Translations under genes and position numbers: made by a program
Shown: piece after piece, positions 20,280 through 29,845 of the stretch
Layout of the letters: each line of letters starts with the position of its first letter
Numbering within the stretch: the first letter of the stretch is position 1
Notes under the pieces: generated by a model
Databases searched by the model: none
The model's input: only the letters and a program-made list of their open reading frames with translations
Told to the model about the DNA's origin: nothing
Assembly: GCA_022842725.1 (NCBI GenBank)
Contig: JALHOZ010000001.1
Location: forward strand, 295,968 to 359,967
Direction: 5' to 3'
Origin: Saprospiraceae bacterium
Lineage (GTDB): Bacteria > Bacteroidota > Bacteroidia > Chitinophagales > Saprospiraceae
DNA: 64,000 nt

Positions 20280-21809
20280 ATGGACACTAAATTTCTTAAA
20301 ACCTTAGGGTTGAAAAAACAAAATGCAGGAACGTGGACGGGACTTAAGTCTTCTGAAAGCAAACAATATATTGTTTCTTATTCGCCGGTTGATGGTAAAA
20401 AAATTGGAGAAGTTTCTGTTACTTCCAAAAAGGAATATGAAAAAGTAGTTGATACAGCATCCAAAGCATTTTTGGCATGGAGAGAAGTACCTGCACCAAA
20501 AAGAGGTGAAATCGTCAGACAATATGGTGACGAATTGAGAAAATACAAAGATGATCTGGGCAAACTGGTCTCCTATGAAATGGGAAAATCCCTGCAGGAA
20601 GGTTATGGCGAAGTTCAGGAAATGATAGACATTTGCGATTTTGCTGTCGGCCTGTCGAGACAATTATACGGCCTGACCATGCACTCTGAAAGACCATTAC
20701 ATCGTATGTACGAACAATGGCATCCGTTGGGAATAGTAGGTATTATTTCTGCTTTTAACTTTCCGGTTGCAGTTTGGTCATGGAATGCTATGATCGCGAT
20801 GGTTTGCGGAGATGTTTGTATTTGGAAAGCAAGTGAAAAAACGCCTCTTTGTGCAGTAGCTTGTCAGCAAATATTGCATAAAGTATTGAAAAAGAATAAA
20901 TTACCTGAAGGAATCAGCAGCATAATTACCGGAGATTACCAGGTAGGAGAGTGGCTTACCAGCGATAAAAGAGTTCCATTGATATCTGCAACAGGTAGTA
21001 CAAGGATGGGTAAAATTGTAGGATCAGCAGTTGCTCAACGTTTGGGCAGAAGCCTCCTTGAATTGGGTGGTAACAATGCCGTCATCGTCACTGAATCTGC
21101 AGATTTGAATCTGGTTCTTGTCGGGGCTTTGTTTGGTGCAGTGGGGACTTGTGGTCAAAGATGTACTACAACCAGGAGATTGATTGTCCATGAAAGTATG
21201 TACAACCAGGTTAAAACAAAATTGGTGGCAGCCTATAAACAATTAAAAATTGGTAATCCTTTAGACAGTAAAAACCATGTCGGACCATTGATCGACCAAA
21301 ACGCTGTCGAAGCTTACTTATCTGCTTTAGATGCTGCCAAAGAGCAAGGAGGTAAAATTCTTGTGCCCGGTGGCGTCCTTTCCGGAAAAGGTTATGAAAG
21401 TGGTTGTTACGTAAAACCGGCGATTGTAGAAGCAAACAACGATATGGCAATCGTTCAACATGAGACTTTTGCACCTATCTTATATCTGATAAGTTACAAA
21501 GGTACTGTTGAAGATGCTATTCATATACAAAATGATGTTCCTCAGGGCTTGTCATCTGCTATCATGACAACCAATCTGAGAGAAGCAGAGAAATTTTTGT
21601 CTTATGCAGGTTCAGACTGTGGTATTGCTAATGTCAATATCGGAACTTCCGGGGCAGAGATCGGTGGTGCTTTCGGAGGAGAAAAAGAAACCGGAGGAGG
21701 TCGCGAATCCGGTTCTGATAGCTGGAAAGCGTATATGAGACGTCAAACAAATACGATCAATTACAGCACACAACTTCCTTTGGCTCAGGGAATTAAGTTT
21801 GATTTTTAA
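20280..21809 (+). CDS. ALDH7-like (aminoadipate-semialdehyde type) aldehyde dehydrogenase
   Basis: LELGGNNAVIV and GQRCTTTRRLIVH catalytic motifs, FGGEKETGGGRESGSDSWKAYMRRQTNTINYS C-terminus, 509 aa. Confidence 0.93.
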   Translation: MDTKFLKTLGLKKQNAGTWTGLKSSESKQYIVSYSPVDGKKIGEVSVTSKKEYEKVVDTASKAFLAWREVPAPKRGEIVRQYGDELRKYKDDLGKLVSYEMGKSLQEGYGEVQEMIDICDFAVGLSRQLYGLTMHSERPLHRMYEQWHPLGIVGIISAFNFPVAVWSWNAMIAMVCGDVCIWKASEKTPLCAVACQQILHKVLKKNKLPEGISSIITGDYQVGEWLTSDKRVPLISATGSTRMGKIVGSAVAQRLGRSLLELGGNNAVIVTESADLNLVLVGALFGAVGTCGQRCTTTRRLIVHESMYNQVKTKLVAAYKQLKIGNPLDSKNHVGPLIDQNAVEAYLSALDAAKEQGGKILVPGGVLSGKGYESGCYVKPAIVEANNDMAIVQHETFAPILYLISYKGTVEDAIHIQNDVPQGLSSAIMTTNLREAEKFLSYAGSDCGIANVNIGTSGAEIGGAFGGEKETGGGRESGSDSWKAYMRRQTNTINYSTQLPLAQGIKFDF

Positions 21810-23344
21810 TTTTTTGATTCCATTCTTGCCAAAGCAGTTTTAGCTTTTTGATGGAGACTGGTACTATATCCTTCCGGATGTAGTACCAGGCATTCCTGAT
21901 AATATTGTTTTGCGAGTCCAAAGTTCTGCTGCTTTTCGTACAAGTGACCAAGACTCAATGCCGAACTGCAAGCATAATATTTAACTCCTGTACTCAAAGA
22001 GAGTGCCTTTTTGTAATGTATGATAGCATCTTCATGCATAAGAAGAGCATCACTGTTTTTAGCAATTCTGTAATAATATTCTTCCTTTTCTTCAGTTGTA
22101 AAACGATCCGGACTTACACTTTTAAGTTCTTCCATGGATCGGGTATAATAACCACCGTCATATAGTAATCTTGACTTAAGTAATACAGGATTTGGCGCAC
22201 CATCTCGGGATTCTGTCAAAGCCTGACTGTCTTCATCTATTAAAGACTTTCCGGCTTTTAAAATTTGTTGTTTATAATATCCGGATTTTCCCGGTTTACT
22301 ACCAAATAATTGTTCGTACCAATAAAGTTTTTGATAGGCTTCTTTTATATAATGGCGGCCTTTAAAACCATTTACAAATTTCAGAATGTGTTGATTGGCA
22401 TCTTTATCCAATCTGTAAAGTTTGTATTTTCCTAATAAAAAATCCAGGTAAAGGAAGGGAAGTTGTCCGGGTGATTTATGGCGCTCCTCCAAAATTTTGA
22501 TGGCATCATTGTTTTTTCCGGACTTTTGAGTAATCGTAGCTGTTAAAAAAATAAGAAGCGGGCTTTGAGATTCATTAAGTTTATATTTTTGGATGACCGT
22601 ATAAGCCAGCTCCTTTTCCTGTTTTGTATAAAACAGGATGTATATGTAAATAGCCAGAATCTCGTCTTTAAATAAAGGATAGTTATGGATACGGTTGACC
22701 AGAACTTCAATTTCTTTAGTGCCCTGACTTACAGACCCTTTTATGCCGGATAATTTTTGCACCCATGCCGGCAAACTTTGAGCCAATGCATGAATAATGC
22801 TGAGGCTTTTATAATTTTCATGAAATTCGGGAAACCGTTTTGTGTTTTCTTCCAGTAATTGATAGGCTTCATATACATCATAGGCTGCTTTTGTTTTTTC
22901 ATTAAATTTTAAATGAATGGTAGCCCATTGTAATAAAATTTCTGCCTGACAAAACCTGTAATAGGGTGATGTCGGATCACCTTTTTTAATATTTTCCAAT
23001 AATGTTTTTTTTCTCTTGAGTGCCCGGTCATATTGCGTCTGCTCCTCCTGTATAAAAAGCGTAAAAAACCATGTATAACTTTCAAGGAAATCATACATTT
23101 TGTTTCCGGGTTCTGCCAGCCTTCTTTCGTGCAAATCTTGTGCTACTTCTTTGATTTGCAGGTTCAGCGTTTTTTTCTGAATTGCAAGAACATGTTGATT
23201 GATATGAAAATATAGTTTTTTAGGAACATGGGCAGTATTTTTAACCCCACCATTCACAACAGATACCGGACTCAAAAAACAAGTCAAAAGTATAAAATGC
23301 ACCCAACTCCCCTTTAAATGAATATTCAGGGATTGGAAAAACAT
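21806..23344 (-). CDS. TPR-type repeat exported protein
   Basis: EDAIIHYKKALSLSTG..YACSSALSLGHLYEKQQNFGLAKQYYQECLVLHPEG TPR-like helices; N-terminal hydrophobic signal. Confidence 0.65.
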   Translation of the reverse strand: MFFQSLNIHLKGSWVHFILLTCFLSPVSVVNGGVKNTAHVPKKLYFHINQHVLAIQKKTLNLQIKEVAQDLHERRLAEPGNKMYDFLESYTWFFTLFIQEEQTQYDRALKRKKTLLENIKKGDPTSPYYRFCQAEILLQWATIHLKFNEKTKAAYDVYEAYQLLEENTKRFPEFHENYKSLSIIHALAQSLPAWVQKLSGIKGSVSQGTKEIEVLVNRIHNYPLFKDEILAIYIYILFYTKQEKELAYTVIQKYKLNESQSPLLIFLTATITQKSGKNNDAIKILEERHKSPGQLPFLYLDFLLGKYKLYRLDKDANQHILKFVNGFKGRHYIKEAYQKLYWYEQLFGSKPGKSGYYKQQILKAGKSLIDEDSQALTESRDGAPNPVLLKSRLLYDGGYYTRSMEELKSVSPDRFTTEEKEEYYYRIAKNSDALLMHEDAIIHYKKALSLSTGVKYYACSSALSLGHLYEKQQNFGLAKQYYQECLVLHPEGYSTSLHQKAKTALARMESKN

Positions 23345-23363
23345 AAAAATGAGCTTTTTAGGA

Positions 23364-24116
23364 TTATTCTCCCGGTGACTCCGTCAATGTATCCGGAACA
23401 AGTACCCTTCCGCAGTGTTCGCAGGCTACGATTTTTCTCATCATACCAACTTCAATTTGTAGCTGAGGTGGTATTCTGTTAAAACATCCTCCGCAGGCAC
23501 CTCTGTTGATACTGACGACAGCCAAACCATTTCTGTACGTCTTACGAATCTTTTCGTAAGATTTTAATAACCTTTCGTCAATATCTTTTTTGGCTTTATC
23601 AGAATCTTTACCAAGTTTTGCTTCTTCTTTTTCTGTTTTTTCAATGATTTTGGAAAGTTCTACCTTTTTGTTTTCCAAATCTTTTTGACGACTGTTCAGT
23701 TTGACCTGTATGACGTCCATAGCTTCAATTTTTGACTCTTTAATGGCTGAAGTTTCCTTCATTTTTTTCTGAGAAAGCTGAATCTCCAGTTTTTGAAGTT
23801 CTATTTCTTTTGTCAGAGCTTCAAACTCCCTGTTGTTTTTAACATTATCCAACTGCTTTTGATATTTTTCAATCAATGCCTCAGATTGTTTAATATTTGC
23901 CTGATGATTACCAATTTCACGTTCCTGGTCAGCTATCGTATTTTCAAGCTTTTTAATTCTTGTCTGCAAACCGGTTAATTCATCTTCCAGGTCACTTACT
24001 TCAATAGGAAGTTCGCCTTTTAAGACTGAAATTTCATTTAATTTTGAATCAACGTGTTGTAGTGAATAAAGCGCTAAAAGTTTTTCTTGAATGGTTTGAT
24101 CTTTTACTGCTGCCAT
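23364..24116 (-). CDS. Coiled-coil zinc-ribbon (C4-type) protein
   Basis: Long coiled coil followed by CGGCFNRIPPQLQIEV...ACEHCGRVLVP (two CxxC motifs). Confidence 0.88.
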   Translation of the reverse strand: MAAVKDQTIQEKLLALYSLQHVDSKLNEISVLKGELPIEVSDLEDELTGLQTRIKKLENTIADQEREIGNHQANIKQSEALIEKYQKQLDNVKNNREFEALTKEIELQKLEIQLSQKKMKETSAIKESKIEAMDVIQVKLNSRQKDLENKKVELSKIIEKTEKEEAKLGKDSDKAKKDIDERLLKSYEKIRKTYRNGLAVVSINRGACGGCFNRIPPQLQIEVGMMRKIVACEHCGRVLVPDTLTESPGE

Positions 24117-24131
24117 GATAAAAATATTATA

Positions 24132-24935
24132 TTAAAGATAATGAACAGGGTTCGTTATATGTTTTGTGAAACGGACTGCAAAGGTACTAAATTTATTTTG
24201 TAATAAACCAAAAAGTAGGTCAATTGTATATTTTTCACTCTCAAAATGTCCGATATCAACTATGATTATTTGGTTATTGGCTTCAAAGAACTCATGATAT
24301 TTAAAATCAGATGAAATAAAAACATCTGCCTGTACCGAAATAGCAGCTTTGGTAAGAAAACTTCCTGATCCGCCACATAGCGCAATTTTTGATACCGTTG
24401 GTTTTATTATTTCTGTATGTTTAATCCATTGAAGTTCCATTTTTGACTTCAGGTGATTAAAAAAATCTTTAATAGGCATAGGTTCCGGTAGCCAGCCATA
24501 CATTCCTGCACCGATAGCCTCAAGGTTATTACCTGTTTCATTTTTTTTAGGCGCAAGGATATTGATTTCCTGTAATCCGATTTGTTCGCAGAATTTAGTA
24601 TTCACACCATAAAAAAAGGCATTATCCAAATTGGTATGGATAGCAAAAATGGCTATATCGTTTTTTATTGCTTTAATGATTACTTTTTCGACATAATGAG
24701 CACCTGTTATTTTTTTTAGTCCGCTGAAAATGATCGGATGATGAGCAATGATGAGATTACATCCTGAATGAATGGCTTCATCAATGATGTTTTCTGTAGA
24801 ATCCAAACAAACCAATATTCCCTGAACAGGCCAATCCGGATTTCCGGTAATCAACCCGGCATTATCATAACCTTCCTGCCAATTTTGTGGAGCTATTGAA
24901 TCTAAAAATGAAATGACTTCATTGATTTTTATCAT
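24132..24935 (-). CDS. Nif3-like dinuclear metal center protein
   Basis: APQNWQEGYDNAGLITGNPDW...IIAHHPIIFSGLKKITG...IAIFAIHTNLDNA; short form (267 aa). Confidence 0.93.
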   Translation of the reverse strand: MIKINEVISFLDSIAPQNWQEGYDNAGLITGNPDWPVQGILVCLDSTENIIDEAIHSGCNLIIAHHPIIFSGLKKITGAHYVEKVIIKAIKNDIAIFAIHTNLDNAFFYGVNTKFCEQIGLQEINILAPKKNETGNNLEAIGAGMYGWLPEPMPIKDFFNHLKSKMELQWIKHTEIIKPTVSKIALCGGSGSFLTKAAISVQADVFISSDFKYHEFFEANNQIIIVDIGHFESEKYTIDLLFGLLQNKFSTFAVRFTKHITNPVHYL

Positions 24936-24950
24936 GTTGTTTTTAATAAA

Positions 24951-25463
24951 TTAACTTTGATTTTTCAATTTCTGTTCTATGCCGGTTGTTGAATAATTTG
25001 GTATCAGTGACAGGGTTTTTACTTTTCCTCCATGCATAAGTACAAAATCAGCACCTACAATTTCTGATATGGGATAATCTCCACCTTTAACCAGGATATC
25101 GGGTTTGATTTCCTTAATTAAATTCAAAGGGGTATCTTCTTCAAAAAGGATTAATGCATCTACGGATTCCAGGGCTGCCATCACCTGAAGTCTTGCACTT
25201 TGATGATTAATGGGCCGATTAGGACCTTTTAGGTTACGAACTGAAGAGTCCGTATTAATTCCTACCACTAAAAAGTCACCTTCATTTTTAGCTTCTTCGA
25301 GGTAGGTAACGTGACCTACATGGATGATGTCAAAACAGCCATTGGTAAAAACCACCTTTTTGCCTTCGGACTGTATTAATCTGATAGTTTCAGAAAGTGT
25401 GTATATGTCTAAAAATATTTTCTTTTTAGAATCAAGCACGGTTGTAAATATATTTTTGAACAA
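24951..25463 (-). CDS. rfaE2: D-glycero-beta-D-manno-heptose 1-phosphate adenylyltransferase
   Basis: FTNGCFDIIHVGHVTYLEEAK nucleotidyltransferase motif, NTDSSVRNLKGPNRPI, ILVKGGDY. Confidence 0.93.
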   Translation of the reverse strand: MFKNIFTTVLDSKKKIFLDIYTLSETIRLIQSEGKKVVFTNGCFDIIHVGHVTYLEEAKNEGDFLVVGINTDSSVRNLKGPNRPINHQSARLQVMAALESVDALILFEEDTPLNLIKEIKPDILVKGGDYPISEIVGADFVLMHGGKVKTLSLIPNYSTTGIEQKLKNQS

Positions 25464-25470
25464 AAATGAT

Positions 25471-25511
25471 AAAAAAAAAGGTAGCCCGTATCAATACGAG
25501 CTACCTTTTTT
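25471..25511 (-). terminator. Hairpin terminator downstream of the OmpA-family gene (T-tracts on both strands)
   Basis: AAAAAAAAAGGTAGCCCGTATCAATACGAGCTACCTTTTTT. Confidence 0.85.
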
Positions 25512-25527
25512 AAATTATTAGGACAGA

Positions 25528-27300
25528 TTAATAACCTGCATTTTTATTACCAATAAACTTGGAAGTTTTAGTTGATTTTGAAGTACCTGACTTCTCCATG
25601 GAAGAACTGTTTACTTCCGGTGCAGTCATTTCCTGATCACCCGGCTCACAAAGTCTGAACTCAACTCTTCTGTTCATGTAATGTTCTTTTTCTTTTGAGC
25701 CCGGAGTTAAAGGTTTTTCTTTACCACCATACATCAATTTGAATCTTGATCTGTCAATTCCGTAAGTGCTTGTCAGATAATTTACTGCATTTTCAGCTCT
25801 TCTGTAAGATAAACCCTGGTTATAAGCGTTTGAACTTCTTACATCTGTATGACCAACAACAGCTACACAAACATCAGGACACATTTTTAAAACATTAGCT
25901 ACGTGATGTAAATGTCCGTAAAACTCAGGTTTGATTTTGTCTTTGTCCAGATCAAAATGAATCATAGGTAAAAACCATTTACCACAATCACTTTTTCCTG
26001 CCATTTTCATGTCAATAGACTTGTTGACATCTTCCATCGTGATACAACATTTAACGTCTGCTACACCGTCGCTATTTACAACGTATCCCGGTGGAGAATA
26101 TGGTTCTTTGTCTTTGTAATCTGCGATTCCGTCACCGTCACTATCCAATGCAATACCTCTGGTGTCTACAGGTGCGCCGGCCGGTGTATTATTTTCCTGA
26201 TCCAACATATCAATAACCCCATCACCATCTGTATCGGTAAGGTCAAGTACAGGTCTTTGTTTCAGGTCTGCGATATCGTTCATACCGGCATCCAAAGGAT
26301 TTAACCAGTAAAGAGGTTCTGTTTTTTTGTTGAAATTACCCAAATTGATACCCAATCTTATATTGGTGTAATGGCCCATATCTACATTATTGGTTGCATC
26401 AAGTGCTGTTCTGAAATGAATTCCATCCAGATAATCATTGTCAGAAGCCATAACCTGATGCTCAATACCAATATTAATTCTTTTATTGATTTTTCTGGAT
26501 ATACCCATACTTGCGATAAAAACAACATGGACGTTAGTTTCATCTCCCAATCTGAAAATTCCTTGTTTTTTGAATCCCGGTGTTTCGTATTCACCATCAT
26601 AAAGATCTCTGATATTGCTAACAATAGCCCTTCTACCTGCTTTAGTGTCAAAGTTTTCATTGCCTACAACTCCGGAAACATCATATGGCTGACCATTGCC
26701 AGCAAATAAGTCCAAAGAAACTTTGTGAGTTGATAAACCGGTACCGATGGCTGTATACCAATTCCATTTATTTCTTTCTTTGTGGAACAATAAATTTCCG
26801 ATATTGATAACTGCCTGCAGGGATAAATACCCGTATTGAGTCCTGTAGCTTGGGTGCCAACCTGCTCCTGCTGATTTATACTGTTCGTAATAATTCCAGT
26901 TATTAGGAGCGCCTGATGCTTCCACCAAACCACCTCCAAAATTTGGAGTATACCACGCTTGCGGATCAATACCTTTGGCCTGACCGTAAAAAAAGTCTCC
27001 TCTGACAGAAAATACATAATGAATGGCTTTTCTTATGTGAAGGCCAAGACCATACCCACCCGGAACTCTAGTATCTACATCGCCATCAATAAAATAGTGA
27101 CCCAGGTGAACACCTAATTCCCAGGCATCTTTTGGTTTGGCAGAATATTTGCCCTGTCCCATTTTCCAGTTTTTATTCTGTTCGGGATTTACAGTCATTT
27201 CGTCTGTAATATTTGCTTTTGTCCATGTGTCATCCTGAGCATATCCAATTACGGATAATGATAGGGACACGAAAAATGTGTAAAAAAGTTTACGCAACAT
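25528..27300 (-). CDS. OmpA-family peptidoglycan-binding outer membrane protein with TSP3-like Ca-binding repeats
   Basis: DTDGDGVIDMLDQ...DSDGDGIADYKD repeats followed by MIHFDLDKDKIKPEFYGHL...VVGHTDVRSSNAYNQGLSYRRAENAVNYL OmpA domain. Confidence 0.93.
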   Translation of the reverse strand: MLRKLFYTFFVSLSLSVIGYAQDDTWTKANITDEMTVNPEQNKNWKMGQGKYSAKPKDAWELGVHLGHYFIDGDVDTRVPGGYGLGLHIRKAIHYVFSVRGDFFYGQAKGIDPQAWYTPNFGGGLVEASGAPNNWNYYEQYKSAGAGWHPSYRTQYGYLSLQAVINIGNLLFHKERNKWNWYTAIGTGLSTHKVSLDLFAGNGQPYDVSGVVGNENFDTKAGRRAIVSNIRDLYDGEYETPGFKKQGIFRLGDETNVHVVFIASMGISRKINKRINIGIEHQVMASDNDYLDGIHFRTALDATNNVDMGHYTNIRLGINLGNFNKKTEPLYWLNPLDAGMNDIADLKQRPVLDLTDTDGDGVIDMLDQENNTPAGAPVDTRGIALDSDGDGIADYKDKEPYSPPGYVVNSDGVADVKCCITMEDVNKSIDMKMAGKSDCGKWFLPMIHFDLDKDKIKPEFYGHLHHVANVLKMCPDVCVAVVGHTDVRSSNAYNQGLSYRRAENAVNYLTSTYGIDRSRFKLMYGGKEKPLTPGSKEKEHYMNRRVEFRLCEPGDQEMTAPEVNSSSMEKSGTSKSTKTSKFIGNKNAGY

Positions 27301-27335
27301 AGATTTAATTTTACTGTGATATATATATATAAGGA

Positions 27336-27343
27336 CAAAAATA
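27336..27343 (-). promoter_or_regulatory. Candidate -7 box TATTTTTG (minus strand) for the OmpA-family gene
   Basis: CAAAAATA on the plus strand, 36 bp upstream of the start codon. Confidence 0.4.
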
Positions 27344-27375
27344 GCCCTAATTATTTAATTTTGTTAAGTTTTATG

Positions 27376-28647
27376 TTATTTTTTAGATAATTCAAGCAAA
27401 TTGTATGCCAATGCTCTGGTACTGATTAAATATGACGAAGGATTTTCCTGATAAAGTTTGTTCAAAAACTGAAATATCGTATTGGAGGTATCTTCAAAAA
27501 TCGCCTTATCTGTCATTTCAACATCAGGTTTCATCAAATAGGCAAAAACTCTGGCCATACCACAATTTGCTACAAAATCCGGAATCAAACTGACCTTTCT
27601 GTCTAATTCTTTAGCTGTATCGCCAAAAAAGATCTTATCATCTGTGAAAGGAACATTGGCTCCGCACGATATGACTTCCATACCGTTGTTCATTAGACGG
27701 TTCATTTGTTCTGATGTCACAATTTTTGATGCAGCTCCGGGTATAAAAATATCACAGGGGACATCCCATATGGTTTGATTTATTTTTTCAAAATCCATTT
27801 CAGGGGATCGTAATGCATTTCCGTTTTTTTGAATAAACAGATCGGTAACCTCCTTTAGGCTTAAACCGTCAGGTCTTATGATGCCGCCATTCCGGTCTAT
27901 GATGCCCACTATTTTTCCGCCCAATTCTGAAAGATAGTATGCAGCGGCAGAGGCTACATTTCCCCAACCCTGGATGATTATTTTTTTTCCGGTGATATCT
28001 TTTTGTTTAAATATCCTGTAAAAGTGTTTGACAGATTCAGAGACACCGTACCCTGTTATCATGTCTGCAACCGCATATTTTTCATCAGCATCAGGAATAA
28101 AAGTTTTATCCTCAATGATTTTAGAAACACCATAACGCAACTGACCTATGATATTAATTTTTTCTCCTTCCGTGGGTTTAAGATGACCATTAACAATTCC
28201 TTCCTGTGGATGCCACAATCCCAAATCTTCTGTAATAGGCACTACATCTTTGATTTCGTCTACATTCAAATCTCCTCCGGTACCGTAATATGACTTAAGT
28301 AATGGCATGACAGCTTTGTACCACCTTTCCAAAACTTCTTTTCTTCTTGGATCTGTCGGATCAAAATCAATTCCTGATTTAGCTCCCCCGATAGGCGGTC
28401 CGCAAACTCCAAATTTTATCTCCATCACCTTTGCAAGTGAAATCACTTCATCCCGCGTTAATCCTTTGCGCATTCTTGTACCTCCTCCTGCTGCTCCGTT
28501 TTTTAAGGAATTGATAACAATCCAACCTTTTGCTCCTGTTGGAATATCATTCCATTCAAAAACTACTTCAGGCTCTTTTTCCTTGTATTTTTCCAACAAT
28601 GTATCGATGTCCGTTGTGGCAGAAACTTCTGTGGTAAAGGTACTCAT
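27376..28647 (-). CDS. Glu/Leu/Phe/Val dehydrogenase family protein
   Basis: GGGTRMRKGLTRDEVISLAKVMEIKFGVCGPPIGGAKSGIDFDP motif and IIIQGWGNVASAAAYYL Rossmann fold. Confidence 0.93.
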   Translation of the reverse strand: MSTFTTEVSATTDIDTLLEKYKEKEPEVVFEWNDIPTGAKGWIVINSLKNGAAGGGTRMRKGLTRDEVISLAKVMEIKFGVCGPPIGGAKSGIDFDPTDPRRKEVLERWYKAVMPLLKSYYGTGGDLNVDEIKDVVPITEDLGLWHPQEGIVNGHLKPTEGEKINIIGQLRYGVSKIIEDKTFIPDADEKYAVADMITGYGVSESVKHFYRIFKQKDITGKKIIIQGWGNVASAAAYYLSELGGKIVGIIDRNGGIIRPDGLSLKEVTDLFIQKNGNALRSPEMDFEKINQTIWDVPCDIFIPGAASKIVTSEQMNRLMNNGMEVISCGANVPFTDDKIFFGDTAKELDRKVSLIPDFVANCGMARVFAYLMKPDVEMTDKAIFEDTSNTIFQFLNKLYQENPSSYLISTRALAYNLLELSKK

Positions 28648-28737
28648 TTTTTATTTTGTAATAATTTGAAAGATAAAGAATTATGTATTAAAATTTAAAT
28701 ATGTTTGTAATTAAACTATTTGAATATAAATTATTTA

Positions 28738-28745
28738 TATATTTG
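28738..28745 (+). promoter_or_regulatory. Candidate -7 box TATATTTG with upstream TTTG (28719-28722)
   Basis: TAnnTTTG consensus about 22 bp before the 28767 start codon. Confidence 0.4.
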
Positions 28746-28766
28746 CAAAATATTTAATATATTGTT

Positions 28767-29768
28767 ATGGACATAATGGATTTTTTTTCAGGGGTATCCG
28801 GTGATGAATCAGTATTATCAAACCGTTTTTTTGAATTTCCGCACAAAGATACAATTTCAACCAGTGAAATAAATAATTTTGATCTGATTTTCATGTCAGC
28901 AAACATTCCTTTTGCAAATCAGGTTCGTTCATCCCTTCAGTTATTGAGTAATCATTTTCAGAATATAAAGTCTTTTGATTGCGGGAAGACACTCAACAAT
29001 GATCATCGTTTTATCTGTCAACCTCTTCAATATTGTGTGGAACAAAATATACCGGGATTTTTTTTGGGTGGAAATGTTGACCTGGTTCACATGTTGTCTT
29101 CTCAACAAAAACGAAAAGTAACCTTTGTCTCAAATACGTTACCTCCTTCTGACCAAATTTCGGAACAACACACTTTTTTATCTTACCAAAGACATCTGTG
29201 TGAATACAAAAGCCTAAAATACGTTGACGAATTTTGCCCGGATTCATTGAGTCTTGGACAAATGAAATCTCATCCTCATCTGATAGAACCTATTCTCAGA
29301 GATACAGAAATTTTATACATTCATTTGAATGCACTAAGGTCGGCTGAAATCCCGGAACTTTCATCAGCTTGGCCTTCCGGATTAAATACTGAAGAATTGT
29401 GTCAGATTGCCAAATATGCCGGACACTCTCTGCAACTAAAAACCATAATTATTGATTGTGGGGATATAGCAGAAAAAACTTTTGAACTTGGTTCAAAATT
29501 GGTTGCAGAATTGTATTGGTATTTGATGGAAGGACTCAAAATGAAACAATCAGACCATCCCGGATTGAATACTAATATTAGTGAATATGTGGTCAATATG
29601 GCAGAATTTGACACCGAACTGGTTTTTGTAAAAAGTAATATTACACAGAGATGGTGGCTGAAACTGGAAGAAAATGATACAAATCCTTTTCTGTCCTGTG
29701 CTCAGGAGGAATATCAGCAATCCATAAGAAGTGAAGTTCCGGAACGTCTCCTGAGACATATATTTTAG
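28767..29768 (+). CDS. Arginase/formimidoylglutamase-fold protein with degenerate active site
   Basis: GGNVDLVHML in place of GGxxDLTY, IEPILRDTEILYIHLNALRSAEIP...WPSGLNTEELCQIAKYAG...LVAELYWYLMEGL...RWWLKLEEND match Bacteroidota arginase-family proteins; metal-binding Asp/His positions are lost. Confidence 0.75.
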   Translation: MDIMDFFSGVSGDESVLSNRFFEFPHKDTISTSEINNFDLIFMSANIPFANQVRSSLQLLSNHFQNIKSFDCGKTLNNDHRFICQPLQYCVEQNIPGFFLGGNVDLVHMLSSQQKRKVTFVSNTLPPSDQISEQHTFLSYQRHLCEYKSLKYVDEFCPDSLSLGQMKSHPHLIEPILRDTEILYIHLNALRSAEIPELSSAWPSGLNTEELCQIAKYAGHSLQLKTIIIDCGDIAEKTFELGSKLVAELYWYLMEGLKMKQSDHPGLNTNISEYVVNMAEFDTELVFVKSNITQRWWLKLEENDTNPFLSCAQEEYQQSIRSEVPERLLRHIF

Positions 29769-29784
29769 TAAGGGAATTTCTAAA

Positions 29785-29815
29785 ACAAAAAAAAAGGAAA
29801 GCCCGGAGGCTTTCC
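29785..29815 (-). terminator. Terminator downstream of the 29846 gene (minus strand)
   Basis: GGAAAGCC-CGGA-GGCTTTCC with an A-tract on the plus strand (T-tract on minus). Confidence 0.75.
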
Positions 29816-29845
29816 TTCTTGGAATTAAATTAAGCAAATTGTTGG

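Noticed and set aside
24132-24935. Nif3-like protein considered truncated compared with longer Bacteroidota versions
   Set aside because: Length (267 aa) matches the short form lacking the inserted domain and all visible core motifs are intact; no sign of a frameshift.
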